The notes under the pieces were generated by a model. That model was given only the letters and a program-made list of their open reading frames with translations. It was not told the DNA's origin and made no database searches. A program made the position numbers and the translations under genes. 64,000 nt of DNA from Agrococcus sp. Marseille-P2731 (GTDB lineage Bacteria; Actinomycetota; Actinomycetes; Actinomycetales; Microbacteriaceae), in contig NZ_FPEG01000001.1 of assembly GCF_900117395.1 (NCBI RefSeq), positions 310,001-374,000 on the forward strand. Direction: 5' to 3'. Below, one piece after another: positions 1 to 9,117 of this stretch (its first letter is position 1; each line of letters opens with the position of its first letter).

Positions 1-1
1 G

Positions 2-988
2 GTTCTGAACTGGCCGATCGAGTCGATCGGCTTCCTCTTCGCGTTCCTGATCGACGCCTCGAACGCGTCCCGCCGCTTCCACGAGATCACCGACTCCGAG
101 AACACCATCGTCGACCCCGAGGAGCCCACCACCATCGCGCGCCCGCACGGCTCGCTCGTCTTCGAGGACGTGCGGTTCCGCTACCAGGACGCGCAGCCCC
201 ACGAGCGCGACCTCGTCGACGGCGCCACGCTCGCGCTCGAGCCCGGCGAGACGATGGCGCTCATCGGCATCACCGGCTCCGGCAAGACGACGCTGACCGC
301 GCTGCCGGCGAGGCTCTACGACGTGACGGGCGGCCGCGTGCTGCTCGACGGCGTCGACGTGCGCGACCTCACGCTCAAGGAGCTCCGCACCCACGTGGCG
401 ATGGCCTTCGAGGACGCGACGCTGTTCTCCGCCTCCGTGCGAGACAACGTGCTGCTCGGCGCGCCGGAAGCGTCGGAGGAGGCGCTGGAGCGCGCGCTCG
501 CCATCGCGCAGGCGGGCTTCGCGCGCGACCTCCCGAAGGGCCTCGACACCGAGATCGGCGAGGAGGGCCTCTCGCTCTCGGGCGGCCAGCGACAGCGCCT
601 CGCGCTCGCTCGCGCCGTCGCCGCTGCGCCCGCGGTGCTCGTGCTCGACGACCCGCTCTCGGCGCTCGACGTCGAGACGGAGGCGCTCGTCGAGGAGGCG
701 CTGCGCAGCGTGCTCGGGACGACCACCGCGCTCATCGTGGCGCACCGGCCGAGCACGGTGCAGCTCGCCGACCGCGTCGCGCTCATGCGGGACGGCCGCA
801 TCGACGACGTCGGCACCCACTCCGAGCTGCTGGCGCGCAACGAGCACTACCGCTTCGTCATCTCGAGCCTCGAGGAGACCGAGCGCGGCCGCCAGAGCAT
901 CGAGGCGGTCACGGGCACGATGCAGGTGGTCGACGTGGATGCGCTCGGCAGCCACGAGCAGCACGACGACGAGGAGGTGTCCCGATGA
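2..988 (+). CDS. ABC exporter subunit A, ATP-binding/permease protein (5' partial)
   Basis: The frame is open from base 2, so the start lies before the window. The visible 328 residues hold the last stretch of a membrane domain followed by a complete nucleotide-binding domain: Walker [10 protein letters not shown], signature LSLSGGQ, Walker B VLVLDDP and H-loop IVAHRPS. The residue after the Walker B aspartate is Asp instead of the catalytic Glu, so this domain contributes the non-catalytic site of a heterodimer. Its stop overlaps the start of the next gene (ATGA), which encodes the partner half. Such pairs pump drugs, lipids or peptides out across the plasma membrane. The substrate cannot be read from the sequence. 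Confidence 0.9.
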   Translation, partial: VLNWPIESIGFLFAFLIDASNASRRFHEITDSENTIVDPEEPTTIARPHGSLVFEDVRFRYQDAQPHERDLVDGATLALEPGETMALIGITGSGKTTLTALPARLYDVTGGRVLLDGVDVRDLTLKELRTHVAMAFEDATLFSASVRDNVLLGAPEASEEALERALAIAQAGFARDLPKGLDTEIGEEGLSLSGGQRQRLALARAVAAAPAVLVLDDPLSALDVETEALVEEALRSVLGTTTALIVAHRPSTVQLADRVALMRDGRIDDVGTHSELLARNEHYRFVISSLEETERGRQSIEAVTGTMQVVDVDALGSHEQHDDEEVSR

Positions 989-2793
989 CCGTCACCGGTG
1001 TGCAGGGCGAAGACCGCTCCGACTACACGAAGGAGGAGTCGCGGCAGATCCGCGCCCGCTCGCGGCGCCTGCTCGGCTCCCTCCTGCGGCCGCACGTCGG
1101 TCGCGTCGTGCTCACGATGCTGCTCGTCGTCGTCTCGGTCGCCGCGAGCATCGCGGGCCCGATGATCATCGCCTTCGGCATCGACCAGGCTCTGCCCGCG
1201 ATCATGGAGCAGGCCGACTGGATGCCACTGTGGGGCGCGACGATCGTCTACATCGCCGCCGCGATCCTGTCGGGCGTCCTGATGTTCCTCTACACGGTGA
1301 GCGTCGCCCGCATCAGCCAGACGGTGCTGTTCGACCTGCGCCGTCGGCTCTTCGACCACTCGCAGCGGCTCAGCCTCGAGTTCCACGAGAGCTACACCTC
1401 CGGCCGCATCATCGCACGCCAGACGAGCGACCTCGAATCCATCCGCGACCTGCTCGACCAGGGCCTCAACGAGCTCGTGCGAGGCATCCTCTTCATGGGC
1501 TTCACCGCGGTCGCGATGACGATCCTCGACCCGCTGTCGGGCTTGATCGTGGCGCTCGCGCTGATCCCCGCGGTCATCCTGACCCGCTGGTTCCAGGTGC
1601 GCTCGACGAAGCTGTTCCGAGAGACGCGGACGACGAGCGCGCGCATGATCGTGCACTTCGTCGAGACGATGACGGGCATCCGCGCCGTGAAGGCGTTCCG
1701 CAAGGAGCCGGCGAACCAGCGCGAGTTCGACCAGCGCGTCGACGACTACCGCGACGCGAACTTCCGCACGATCAACATCTTCGGCATCTACGAGCCCGGC
1801 ATCATGGCGATCGGCGCGGTCACGCTCGCGACGCTCGTGCTGGTCGGCGGGCTCCGCGTCGTCGACGGCTCGCTCGAGATCGGTGCGCTGCTGGGCATCG
1901 CGCTCTACGCTCGCAGCTTCTTCCAGCCCATCCAGGGCATCGGCATGTTCTTCAACGGCTACCAGGCGGCCTCCGCAGCGCTCGAGAAGATCTCGGGCGT
2001 GCTCGAGGAGGAGCCCACGGTGCGTGAGCCGGCGAGCCCCAAGGCGCTGCCGACCTCGCGCGGGCAGATCGACTTCGAGGACGTGCGCTTCGCCTACGAA
2101 TCCGGCAAGGTCGTGCTGCCCGACTTCGAGCTGCACATCCCCTCCGGCCAGACGATCGCGCTCGTCGGCACCACGGGCGCCGGCAAGTCGACGCTCGCGA
2201 AGCTCATCTCGCGCTTCTACGACCCGAGCGCCGGCGTCGTGCGGCTCGACGGCGTCGACCTGCGCGAGCTGGCCAACGACGACCTGCGCCGCGCGGTGGT
2301 GATGGTGACGCAGGAGGCCTACCTGTTCTCCGGCACCGTCGCCGACAACATCGCGCTCGGCAGGCCGGGCGCGACCGCCGAGGAGATCGAGCAGGCGGCC
2401 CGCGCGGTCGGTGCGCACGAGTTCATCACGGCGCTGCCCGATGGCTACGACACCGACGTCGCCAAGCGCGGCGGGCGCGTGAGCGCCGGCCAGCGGCAGC
2501 TGCTGTCGTTCGCGCGCGCCTTCCTGGCCGACCCGCGCGTGCTGATCCTCGATGAGGCGACCGCCTCGCTCGACATCCCGTCGGAGCGCCTGGTGCAGGA
2601 GGGACTGACGACGCTGCTCGCCGACCGCACGGCGATCATCATCGCGCACCGCCTCTCGACCGTGGCGATCGCCCACCGGGTGCTGGTGATGGAGCACGGG
2701 CGCATCATCGAGGACGGCAGCCCTGACGAGCTGATCGCACAGGGCGGGAAGTTCGCCTCGCTGCATCGGGCCTGGCGCGACTCGCTCGTGTAG
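985..2793 (+). CDS. ABC exporter subunit B, ATP-binding/permease protein
   Basis: This 602-residue fused exporter half has an N-terminal membrane domain (helices from about residue 35 to 310) and a C-terminal ATPase domain. Walker A is GTTGAGKST, Walker B VLILDEAT with the catalytic Glu, and the H-loop IIAHRLS. The signature reads RVSAGQ, a departure from LSGGQ. Together with the Asp-for-Glu change in subunit A, this gives the asymmetric ATP sites (one consensus, one degenerate) known from BmrCD and TM287/288-type heterodimers. The start codon overlaps the stop of subunit A, so the two are translationally coupled. Length is normal for the family and the substrate is unknown. Confidence 0.93.
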   Translation: MTVTGVQGEDRSDYTKEESRQIRARSRRLLGSLLRPHVGRVVLTMLLVVVSVAASIAGPMIIAFGIDQALPAIMEQADWMPLWGATIVYIAAAILSGVLMFLYTVSVARISQTVLFDLRRRLFDHSQRLSLEFHESYTSGRIIARQTSDLESIRDLLDQGLNELVRGILFMGFTAVAMTILDPLSGLIVALALIPAVILTRWFQVRSTKLFRETRTTSARMIVHFVETMTGIRAVKAFRKEPANQREFDQRVDDYRDANFRTINIFGIYEPGIMAIGAVTLATLVLVGGLRVVDGSLEIGALLGIALYARSFFQPIQGIGMFFNGYQAASAALEKISGVLEEEPTVREPASPKALPTSRGQIDFEDVRFAYESGKVVLPDFELHIPSGQTIALVGTTGAGKSTLAKLISRFYDPSAGVVRLDGVDLRELANDDLRRAVVMVTQEAYLFSGTVADNIALGRPGATAEEIEQAARAVGAHEFITALPDGYDTDVAKRGGRVSAGQRQLLSFARAFLADPRVLILDEATASLDIPSERLVQEGLTTLLADRTAIIIAHRLSTVAIAHRVLVMEHGRIIEDGSPDELIAQGGKFASLHRAWRDSLV

Positions 2794-2830
2794 CCGCCGC
2801 CGGCCGCGCGGCCGGTGGCTGGGTCGCGGG

Positions 2831-2858
2831 TTAGGCTGAAGGACGTCGACGAGGGGGG
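2831..2858 (+). promoter_or_regulatory. Promoter -10 and ribosome binding site of the FadR-type regulator
   Basis: TTAGGCTG at 2831-2838 contains the TAGGCT -10 form that recurs before many genes in this window. A G-rich GAGGGGGG at 2851-2858 lies just ahead of the GTG start at 2862 and supports that start. No copy of the CTGGTANTACCAG palindrome is visible here, so autoregulation through that site is not supported. Confidence 0.55.
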
Positions 2859-2861
2859 CCT

Positions 2862-3593
2862 GTGGCCGGGATCCGATCCAAGATCGCGCCGGGCGGTGCG
2901 GTGTCCGAGCACCACTTCGTGACGCAGCTGCTCAACGACAACGCGTTCAGCGAGCTGCTCGAGCTGTTCGGCGACATCGAACCGGGGACCCGTCTGCCGT
3001 CGGAGCGCGAGCTCGCGCAGCAGCTCGGCGTCTCGCGCACGGCGCTGCGGGATCGCATCGGTCAGCTGGTCTCGCTCGGCGTGCTCGAGCGACGCGAGCG
3101 CGAGGGCACCTTCTTCAGCGGCATCAAGCCGGAGGCCGTCAGCGATGTCCTGGTGCTCGCGATGCTCTCGGAGCAGATGACGATCGAGTCGCTGGTCTCG
3201 GTCCGCACCGCGCTCGAACGACAGGCGGCGATCGACGCGTGCGCGACGACGGATGCGGAGGCGCTCGAGCAGCTGGGGGTCGCGGTCCGCAGGATGCACG
3301 AGTCCGACGACGGGTTCGAGCTCTTCGAGGCTGACAACGCCTTCCACCGCGCGATCTTCGCCGCGTCGGGATCCCAGGGCCTGGTGTTCTTCTCGAGGAT
3401 GCTCCACGCCGTCCTGCGCGGCACGCTGCAGCAGGTCTCGCTCAGCAACGATCGGGTGGTGCTGCGAGAGCGGCACCAGGCGATCTACGATGCGATCCTC
3501 GCGCGCGACGTCGAAGCGGCGGTGCGCGCGATGGATCTGCACTTCGACTGGCTCAAGGAGCTCCGCGCAGCAGAAGGGGGCGGGGAGCGCTGA
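2862..3593 (+). CDS. FadR/GntR-family transcriptional regulator
   Basis: 243 residues. The N-terminal winged helix (about residues 35-85) carries the GntR core RLPSERELAQQLGVSRTALR, and the C-terminal helical FCD domain includes DNAFHRAIFAASGS. FCD regulators bind a small organic acid and usually repress neighbouring catabolic genes by binding TGGT-N3-ACCA palindromes. Two such palindromes (10755-10767 and 11839-11851) lie in the adjoining TRAP/dehydrogenase cluster, so this gene is the obvious candidate controller. It runs convergently towards the E1 beta gene and shares a terminator hairpin with it. The effector is inferred to be the transported substrate or an intermediate. Confidence 0.88.
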   Translation: MAGIRSKIAPGGAVSEHHFVTQLLNDNAFSELLELFGDIEPGTRLPSERELAQQLGVSRTALRDRIGQLVSLGVLERREREGTFFSGIKPEAVSDVLVLAMLSEQMTIESLVSVRTALERQAAIDACATTDAEALEQLGVAVRRMHESDDGFELFEADNAFHRAIFAASGSQGLVFFSRMLHAVLRGTLQQVSLSNDRVVLRERHQAIYDAILARDVEAAVRAMDLHFDWLKELRAAEGGGER

Positions 3594-3605
3594 GCCCCCG
3601 CCCCC
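3576..3605. terminator. Bidirectional terminator hairpin between convergent genes
   Basis: GGGGGCGGGG (3576-3585) pairs exactly with CCCCGCCCCC (3596-3605) over a 10-base loop that contains the regulator's stop codon. It sits between the ends of the regulator and the E1 beta gene. There is no T-run, as is common for actinobacterial hairpins. Confidence 0.6.
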
Positions 3606-3621
3606 TCCAGCATCCCGAGCG

Positions 3622-4626
3622 CTAGGAGCGCAGCTTGCGCACCGCCGCTGCGATGTCGGTCGCCTGCGGCACGACGGCGCTCTCCAGATCTGCGGAGTAC
3701 GGGATCGGCGTGCGCGCCGCACCCAGTCGCGCTGGCGCGGCGTCCAGGTCGTCCCACGCGGCTTCGACCGCCTGCGCGACGAACTCGCCACCCCAGCCGT
3801 AGTCCCGCACCGCCTCGTGAGCGACGAGGAGGTGGCGCGTCTTCTTGACCGAGCGATGCACCGACTCCATGTCGAACGGGTAGAGCGTGCGGGGGTCGAC
3901 GATCTCGACGCTGATGCCGTCCTTCTCGAGCTCGACAGCCGCCTCCAGCGCACGGGCGGTCATGAGCTGCGTCGCCACGATGGTCACGTCGTCGCCCTCG
4001 CGGGCGACGCGAGCCTGCCCGAAGGGGATCGGCTCGAAGTCCACCGGTCCCTTGTCGTAGTACTGGTTCTTGTGCTCCAGGAAGATCGTCGGGTTGTCGG
4101 AGCGGACCGCGGTGCGGAGCAGGCCGTACGCATCGCCCGGCGTTCCCGGCAGCACCACCTCGAGGCCGGGGATGTGCGCGAACAGGGTCTCGAGCGACTG
4201 GGAGTGCTGGGCGGCCTTGCCGATGCCCGAGCCGCCGTTCGACCGGATCACCAGCGGCACGTCGAACTGACCGCCGAACATGTAGCGCGACTTCGCCGCC
4301 TGGTTGATGATGCCGTCGAACCCCAGCAGGCTGAAGTCCGAGTACATGATCTCCAGGATCGGGCGCGCACCCCGTGCCGCGGCAGCAGCCACGGCCGAGA
4401 TGAGCACCTCTTCGCTGATCGGGGTGTCGAGCACGCGGTCGCGGCCGAAGGCGTCGACCAGCTTGCGCGTGACGCCGTAGATGCCGCCGCCCGTGCCCCA
4501 AGTCGTGATGTCCTCGCCGATGACGAACGCCTCGGGGGTGTCCGCCAGGATGTCGTGCAGCGCAGTGTTCACCGCGCGCCACGTGGTCATGCTCTTCGTG
4601 GCGGTGCCGGTGGCAGTGGCAGTCAT
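3622..4626 (-). CDS. Thiamine-diphosphate 2-oxoacid/acetoin dehydrogenase E1, beta subunit
   Basis: 334 residues of the E1 beta (transketolase pyrimidine plus C-terminal) type, with the typical early block FVIGEDITTWGTGGGIYGVT and the block ARGARPILEIMYSDF. E1 alpha and beta form an alpha2beta2 enzyme that decarboxylates a 2-oxoacid or cleaves acetoin and passes the acyl group to a lipoyl lysine. The ATG at 4626 overlaps the E1 alpha stop (ATGA). The frame stays open about 68 codons further upstream, but that part lies inside E1 alpha and is not protein-like. It is the last gene of the TRAP operon. Whether the substrate is pyruvate, acetoin or another keto compound is open. Confidence 0.9.
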   Translation of the reverse strand: MTATATGTATKSMTTWRAVNTALHDILADTPEAFVIGEDITTWGTGGGIYGVTRKLVDAFGRDRVLDTPISEEVLISAVAAAAARGARPILEIMYSDFSLLGFDGIINQAAKSRYMFGGQFDVPLVIRSNGGSGIGKAAQHSQSLETLFAHIPGLEVVLPGTPGDAYGLLRTAVRSDNPTIFLEHKNQYYDKGPVDFEPIPFGQARVAREGDDVTIVATQLMTARALEAAVELEKDGISVEIVDPRTLYPFDMESVHRSVKKTRHLLVAHEAVRDYGWGGEFVAQAVEAAWDDLDAAPARLGAARTPIPYSADLESAVVPQATDIAAAVRKLRS

Positions 4627-5612
4627 CGGATGGCCTCCTGGGTCTGGGCTGCGTAGACGTCGACGAACGCGGTCGCGACCTCGGGGAAGGGTGAGCTGCG
4701 AGCGAACTGCTCGGCGGCATCGACGTCCGCCACGATGTCGAGCTCGAGCTGCTCGAACTGCTCCTGCGTCAGCACGCCCGCGTCGATCAGGCGAGCGGCG
4801 ATCTTCGCGATCGGGTCGCGGTCGCGCCACTGCTGCACCTCCTCAGCGGAGCGGTAGATCTCGGTGTCGCCCGCCATGTGCCCGAGGTAGCGGTAGGTGT
4901 CGGCGACGATGAACGTCGGTCCTTCACCCGCCCGTGCGCGGGCCACGGCTGCCGCGGACGCCTCGTAGACCTCGGCGACGTCCATGCCGTTCACGTCCAC
5001 GCTCGGCACGCCGTAGGCGATGCCGCGCTGCGTGAGATCGGTCTGCGCCGTCATCTGCTCGAAGGAGGCGGACTGCGCGTAGTGGTTGTTCTCGCACACG
5101 AAGATGACCGGGAGGTTCCAGATCGCGGCGAGGTTGAAGGCTTCGGCCAGCACACCCTGGTTCGCGGCACCGTCGCCGAAGTACGCGACCGCGACGGAGC
5201 CGTCGCCGAGCGTCTTCGCCGCCAGCGCCGAGCCCGTCGCCAGCCCGATGCCGGCGCCGACGATGCCGTTGGTGCCGAGCACCCCCAGCTCCTTGACGCC
5301 GATGTGCATCGAGCCGCCCTTGCCGCCGCAGTAGCCGTCGGCACGTCCGAGGATCTCCGCCATCGTGCGGCCGAAGTCGGCGCCCTTGGCGAGGGTGTGC
5401 GCGTGGCCGCGGTGGTTGCTGGCGATCGCGTCCTTCGCGTCGAGCGTCATCGAGACGCCGACGGCGACCGCCTCCATGCCGACCGAGGGGTGGGTGGATC
5501 CGCGGATCAGCCCCTCCTCGGACAGCAGCGGCATGCGCCGCTCGAACTCGCGGATGCGCGCCATGAGCTCCAGGGCCGGCAGCCCGTGCTCGGTGAGGTC
5601 GAATGTCGTCAT
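4623..5612 (-). CDS. Thiamine-diphosphate 2-oxoacid/acetoin dehydrogenase E1, alpha subunit
   Basis: 329 residues. The thiamine-diphosphate motif GDGAANQGVLAEAFNLAAIW ends in the paired Asn of CENNHYA. GGKGGSMH and TYRYLGHMAGD match the AcoA/PdhA family. The N-terminus is short, as in acetoin-dehydrogenase-type alpha subunits. The gene starts 4 bases after the lipoyl-domain gene stops, so the three are cotranscribed and the lipoyl protein is the likely acyl acceptor. No E2 acyltransferase or dihydrolipoyl dehydrogenase lies nearby, which sets this locus apart from ordinary aco or pdh operons. Confidence 0.9.
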   Translation of the reverse strand: MTTFDLTEHGLPALELMARIREFERRMPLLSEEGLIRGSTHPSVGMEAVAVGVSMTLDAKDAIASNHRGHAHTLAKGADFGRTMAEILGRADGYCGGKGGSMHIGVKELGVLGTNGIVGAGIGLATGSALAAKTLGDGSVAVAYFGDGAANQGVLAEAFNLAAIWNLPVIFVCENNHYAQSASFEQMTAQTDLTQRGIAYGVPSVDVNGMDVAEVYEASAAAVARARAGEGPTFIVADTYRYLGHMAGDTEIYRSAEEVQQWRDRDPIAKIAARLIDAGVLTQEQFEQLELDIVADVDAAEQFARSSPFPEVATAFVDVYAAQTQEAIR

Positions 5613-5616
5613 GGGG

Positions 5617-5844
5617 CTACGCGATCGTCGCGAAGACGTCGTCGAGGTTCACGACATCGCCCTCGCCCGCCTTCCGGGTGATCGTGCCGGCAGCCGGGGC
5701 GACGAACTCGCTGACGAGCTTCGACGTCTCGAACTGCGCGATGGGGGCTCCCTGCTCGACGGCGCTGCCGTCCTCGACGAGCCACTCCACCAGGTCTGCC
5801 TCTTCCTCGTCGCCGAGGAACTCTGCGTTGAGTGCGATGTCCAT
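5617..5844 (-). CDS. Free-standing lipoyl (biotinyl/lipoyl) domain protein
   Basis: Only 75 residues, a single lipoyl-type beta barrel. The attachment lysine is Lys42 in QFETSKLVSE, close to the ETDKA/ETSKA motif of E2 lipoyl domains, and LVEWLVEDGSAV is the matching N-terminal half. It has no subunit-binding or acyltransferase domain. The ATG at 5844 is preceded by a purine-rich AGAGAGAAGGA. Encoded between the tandem PPC protein and E1 alpha, it probably carries the acyl or aldehyde unit produced by E1 as a diffusible swinging arm. Biotinylation is less likely because the biotin motif MKM is absent. Confidence 0.85.
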   Translation of the reverse strand: MDIALNAEFLGDEEEADLVEWLVEDGSAVEQGAPIAQFETSKLVSEFVAPAAGTITRKAGEGDVVNLDDVFATIA

Positions 5845-5880
5845 GGTGCTTCCTTCTCTCTTGATGGTCTGGGTGCCGCG

Positions 5881-6768
5881 TCAGCGGATCTCTTGCAGGA
5901 CGAGCTCGAAGGTGACGGCGGCGGGATTGGCTGCCGCGGTCAGCACGCCTGCGTGCAGCTGGCCCTGCCGGTCGACGAGCGTCGCGGTCAGCGCCGCGGT
6001 CCGCGCCTCCGCATCCACGACGCCGTTGACCGAGATCACCTCGGTCGCGGGGCCGTCGACGATGCGGCGGCGGCCGCCGTCGACGGGAGCGAAGTCCGCG
6101 CCGATGAGCGAGCCGGTGCCCGCCCTGACGACGGCCCTGGCGAAGCCTGCCCTGCGCGTCAGCGCGATGGCGGCCTCGGTGAGGTCCTCGTTGGGCAGGA
6201 CACGGGCGATGATGGTGGGCACGAGCGCCTCCGATCCCGACCGGGCTCGGTCGGATGCGTGCGGGGTGAAGGTGGGCATGAGCGTCTCTGCGTCGTCGTC
6301 GCTGACGAGCTCGGCGCCGAAGACGGTGTTGAGGATGGCGTAGCCGCTGCCGGGCTCCACGAGGGTGTCGGGCAGCAGGTGGCCGCCGTGCAGGGCGCCG
6401 TCGCGGTCACGCCACATCGCGTGGCAGTGGGTGAAGTCCTCGCCGAAGCGCGAGCCGATCACGGCCGACGCCTGCACGAGCTCGACGGCGTCCTGCCGCT
6501 GCGCCGCGCTGAAGCTGACGGCGCGCCGGACCGTGTCCCCGATGGAGGGGTGGACGAAGCGGACGGATGCCAGCCGGATGCCGAACAGCTCGGCGAAGCC
6601 GCTCGACGCGCCGCGTGCGCGGAGGGCGTCGTGCAGCGCCTCCCCGAGCGGCATGGTGCGCTCGAACCGGATCAGGTGGCCCTCGGCACCGGCCTCGACG
6701 GCGATGAGTCGCTCGGGGTGCGCAGGGCCGAAGTGGTGGATGGTGGGCACGATGCTGGGCAGCGGCAT
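5881..6768 (-). CDS. Tandem PPC (DUF296)-domain protein
   Basis: 295 residues with two PPC/DUF296-like units. Unit one (about residues 20-150) has DFTHCHAMWRDRDGALHGGH, the His-rich core of the fold. Unit two (about 170-292) has TATLVDRQGQLHAGVL and a terminal TFELVLQE. PPC domains in plants are joined to AT-hook DNA-binding segments. In bacteria their role is mostly unknown and they form trimers. There is no AT hook here. The gene sits in the TRAP operon between the SDR and the lipoyl protein, so an enzymatic or acyl-handling role is more plausible than DNA binding, but this is inference from position only. Confidence 0.7.
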   Translation of the reverse strand: MPLPSIVPTIHHFGPAHPERLIAVEAGAEGHLIRFERTMPLGEALHDALRARGASSGFAELFGIRLASVRFVHPSIGDTVRRAVSFSAAQRQDAVELVQASAVIGSRFGEDFTHCHAMWRDRDGALHGGHLLPDTLVEPGSGYAILNTVFGAELVSDDDAETLMPTFTPHASDRARSGSEALVPTIIARVLPNEDLTEAAIALTRRAGFARAVVRAGTGSLIGADFAPVDGGRRRIVDGPATEVISVNGVVDAEARTAALTATLVDRQGQLHAGVLTAAANPAAVTFELVLQEIR

Positions 6769-6846
6769 GGTGGTCCTTTCAGCTTGTGGCTGGATCAGCG
6801 TCGGCAGGGGTGGCGCGTCGGCTGATGGAGACGGGGCGTGCGCTGC

Positions 6847-7614
6847 TCAGCCGATGGCAGCCCCGCCGCACACCTTGAGCGTCTCGCCGGTCACGAAGCC
6901 GGTGCGAGGAGAGGCGAGGTAGCCGACGGCGCCCGCGATGTCCTCCGGGGTGCCCATCCGCTTGATCGCCTGCGCGTCGAACGAGTAGGTCATGGCATCC
7001 GTCATCGGCGTCGCGATCGGGCCGGGAGCGACGGTGTTGACCGTGATGCCGAGCTCACCGACCTCCTTCGCGACCCACTTCGTGAAGGCGATGACGCCGC
7101 CCTTCGAGGCCGCGTACGCCGGCCCGCTGCGGCCACCGCCGTCCCCGGCCGCGAATGGGCCGCCCATGATGCCGGAGATCGAGCTCACGTTCACGACTCG
7201 GCCGTAGCCGGCGTCGCGCATGTGCGGGTAGATCGCGGCCTTGGTGAACAGGTACGTGCCGCGGAGGTTCGTCGCGAGGTCGCGCTCCCACGTCTCGTCG
7301 TCCATGGACTCGAGGTCGATGCGGCCGACGGTGCCGGCGTTGTTGACGAGGACGTCGAGCCGACCGAGCTCCTCGACGGTCTGGTCGACGACCGCCTGCA
7401 CCTGCTCGGGGGAGCGGACGTCGGCGACCTTCGCGATCGCACGGACGCCGCCGCCCGCATCCCGCTCGATCTCGGCCGCAGAGTCGGCTCCGTCGATGAT
7501 GTCGACGATGACGACGTGGGAGCCCTGCCGAGCGAGCTCTTGGGCGACGGCGAAGCCGATGCCGCGCGCGGCGCCGGTCACGATGCTGACCTGGCCCTGC
7601 ATGGGGAGTGTCAC
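6847..7614 (-). CDS. SDR-family NAD(P)-dependent oxidoreductase (FabG-like)
   Basis: 255 residues, a classical short-chain dehydrogenase. The Rossmann glycine motif is TGAARGIGFAV near residue 12, NNAG follows at about 90, the catalytic Ser lies in NVSSISG and the Tyr/Lys pair in YAASKGG. The C-terminal SPRTGFVTGETLKVCGG is the standard end of FabG relatives. VDIIDG after the second strand, with an acidic residue there, suggests NAD+ over NADP+. Inside the TRAP operon it would oxidise a hydroxyl of the imported compound to the ketone used by E1. The substrate is not identifiable. Confidence 0.88.
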   Translation of the reverse strand: MTLPMQGQVSIVTGAARGIGFAVAQELARQGSHVVIVDIIDGADSAAEIERDAGGGVRAIAKVADVRSPEQVQAVVDQTVEELGRLDVLVNNAGTVGRIDLESMDDETWERDLATNLRGTYLFTKAAIYPHMRDAGYGRVVNVSSISGIMGGPFAAGDGGGRSGPAYAASKGGVIAFTKWVAKEVGELGITVNTVAPGPIATPMTDAMTYSFDAQAIKRMGTPEDIAGAVGYLASPRTGFVTGETLKVCGGAAIG

Positions 7615-7641
7615 GGGAGGTTCCTCTCGTCGGGCACGGGG

Positions 7642-9114
7642 CTAGAGGCCCATGAGATCGGGCAGGAAGTTGCTGATCGCGGGCACGAAGGCGACTAGCA
7701 GCAGGACGGCGACGCCGGTGCCGAGGAAGGGCCAGATGCCCTTGACGGCTTCGCCGAAGCTGATCTTCGCGATGCCGGCGGCGACGAAGAGGTCGAGCCC
7801 GACGGGTGGCGTCACGAGGCCGAGCGCCAGGTTGATCGTCATGAACACGCCGATCGTGGTGATGTCGTAGCCGACCTCCAGGAGCAGCGGCACGATCAGC
7901 GGCACGAAGAGGTAGAACGCGCTCACCGCGTCGAGGAACATGCCGGCGATCAGGAGCACGACGTTCACGAGCAGCATGATCACGATCGCGTTGTCGGTGA
8001 TCGAGAGGATGCCGTCGGTGATGGTGGACGCGATGCGGTACTTCGTGATCACGTACGCGAACAGCGAGGCCGTCGCGATGATGAACATGATGCGCGCCGA
8101 CTGCGCGCCGGCTGCCGAGAAGATGCGGAAGAAGTCACCGAACTTGATCTCGCGGGAGAGGAAGATCCCCACGACGAGCGCGTAGACCACGGCGACGGCA
8201 GCCGACTCGGTCGGCGTGAAGATGCCGCCGTAGATGCCGCCGAGGATGATGACCGGCATGATGAGGCCGGGCAGGGCCTTGACGAAGGCGCGCCAGATCT
8301 CGCCGCCTGATGCGCGCTGGGTGCGGACGCCGACTCGGACGTCGGACTCGTCCGGGTGATCGAGCAGGTCGATGGCCGCCTCGTGCGCACCTGCGGGGAC
8401 GTCGTCGGCGCGCGAGTCGATGGACATCGCTCGCTGCTTCGCCGAGGGTCCGACTCCCAGACGATCGGCGGCCGTCGTCAGGTGGTGCTTCGCGTTCTCC
8501 GCCACGGCCTGCGTGTGGCGGGGGAGGTAGCGGGCCACCAGGTAGAAGGCGACCGCCAGGAGGATCCCGGGCACCACGCCCGCGGCGAAGAGCCGGGTGA
8601 TCGAGACGCGCTCGTAGTCGCTCGCGACGACCGCGAAGACGATGAACGCGATGCTGGGCGGGATGATGATGCCCATCTCGCCCGCGCTCGCCATGAGCGA
8701 TGCGGCGTGGCGCTTCGAGTATCCGTGGCGCACCAGGGCGGGGATCAGGATGCCGCCGAGCGCCGCGACGGTGGCCGGGCCGGATCCCGAGATGGAGGCG
8801 AACACCATCGCGGCGATGATCGTGGTGAGCGCGATGCCGCTCTTGCGGTGTCCGAACAGCGCATCCGCGAAGGCGACCAGCCGCGTCGATATGCCGGTCA
8901 TCTCCATGATGACGCCGGCGAGGATGAAGAAGGGGATCGCCAGCAGCGTCTCGGACGCCATCGAGGCGAACATGATGCCGGTCGTGGGGAACAGGGCGGT
9001 GACGCTCTGCTCGGTGACGATGGTCAGCATCGCCGACAGGCCCATCGAGAAGGCGATGGGCACCCCGAGGAAGAGGAAGACGACGAAGCTCCCGAGGAGC
9101 ACGAGCTCGACCAT
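7642..9114 (-). CDS. TRAP transporter large permease subunit (DctM family)
   Basis: 490 residues with 12 or so hydrophobic helices and family blocks such as AIPFFILAGVIMEMTGIS, GSGPATVAALGGILIPAL and TPTESAAVAVVYALVVG. DctM is the Na+-driven transport subunit. It is about 60 residues longer than usual because of a hydrophilic insert (about residues 200-270, with AKHHLTTAADRLGVGPSAKQ and DHPDESDVRVGVRTQ) in a central loop. The small permease gene ends 3 bases before this one starts, so the two form a functional pair with the DctP receptor. Confidence 0.92.
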   Translation of the reverse strand: MVELVLLGSFVVFLFLGVPIAFSMGLSAMLTIVTEQSVTALFPTTGIMFASMASETLLAIPFFILAGVIMEMTGISTRLVAFADALFGHRKSGIALTTIIAAMVFASISGSGPATVAALGGILIPALVRHGYSKRHAASLMASAGEMGIIIPPSIAFIVFAVVASDYERVSITRLFAAGVVPGILLAVAFYLVARYLPRHTQAVAENAKHHLTTAADRLGVGPSAKQRAMSIDSRADDVPAGAHEAAIDLLDHPDESDVRVGVRTQRASGGEIWRAFVKALPGLIMPVIILGGIYGGIFTPTESAAVAVVYALVVGIFLSREIKFGDFFRIFSAAGAQSARIMFIIATASLFAYVITKYRIASTITDGILSITDNAIVIMLLVNVVLLIAGMFLDAVSAFYLFVPLIVPLLLEVGYDITTIGVFMTINLALGLVTPPVGLDLFVAAGIAKISFGEAVKGIWPFLGTGVAVLLLVAFVPAISNFLPDLMGL

Positions 9115-9117
9115 GGT

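Noticed and set aside
847-2766. A 639-codon minus-strand frame opposite the ABC exporter.
   Set aside because: Low-complexity Arg/Asp/His-rich translation opposite a fully conserved ABC protein.
5845-5880. Possible operator between the PPC and lipoyl genes (TGGTCTGGGTGCC).
   Set aside because: Only half matches the TGGT-N3-ACCA form and the position is inside the operon.
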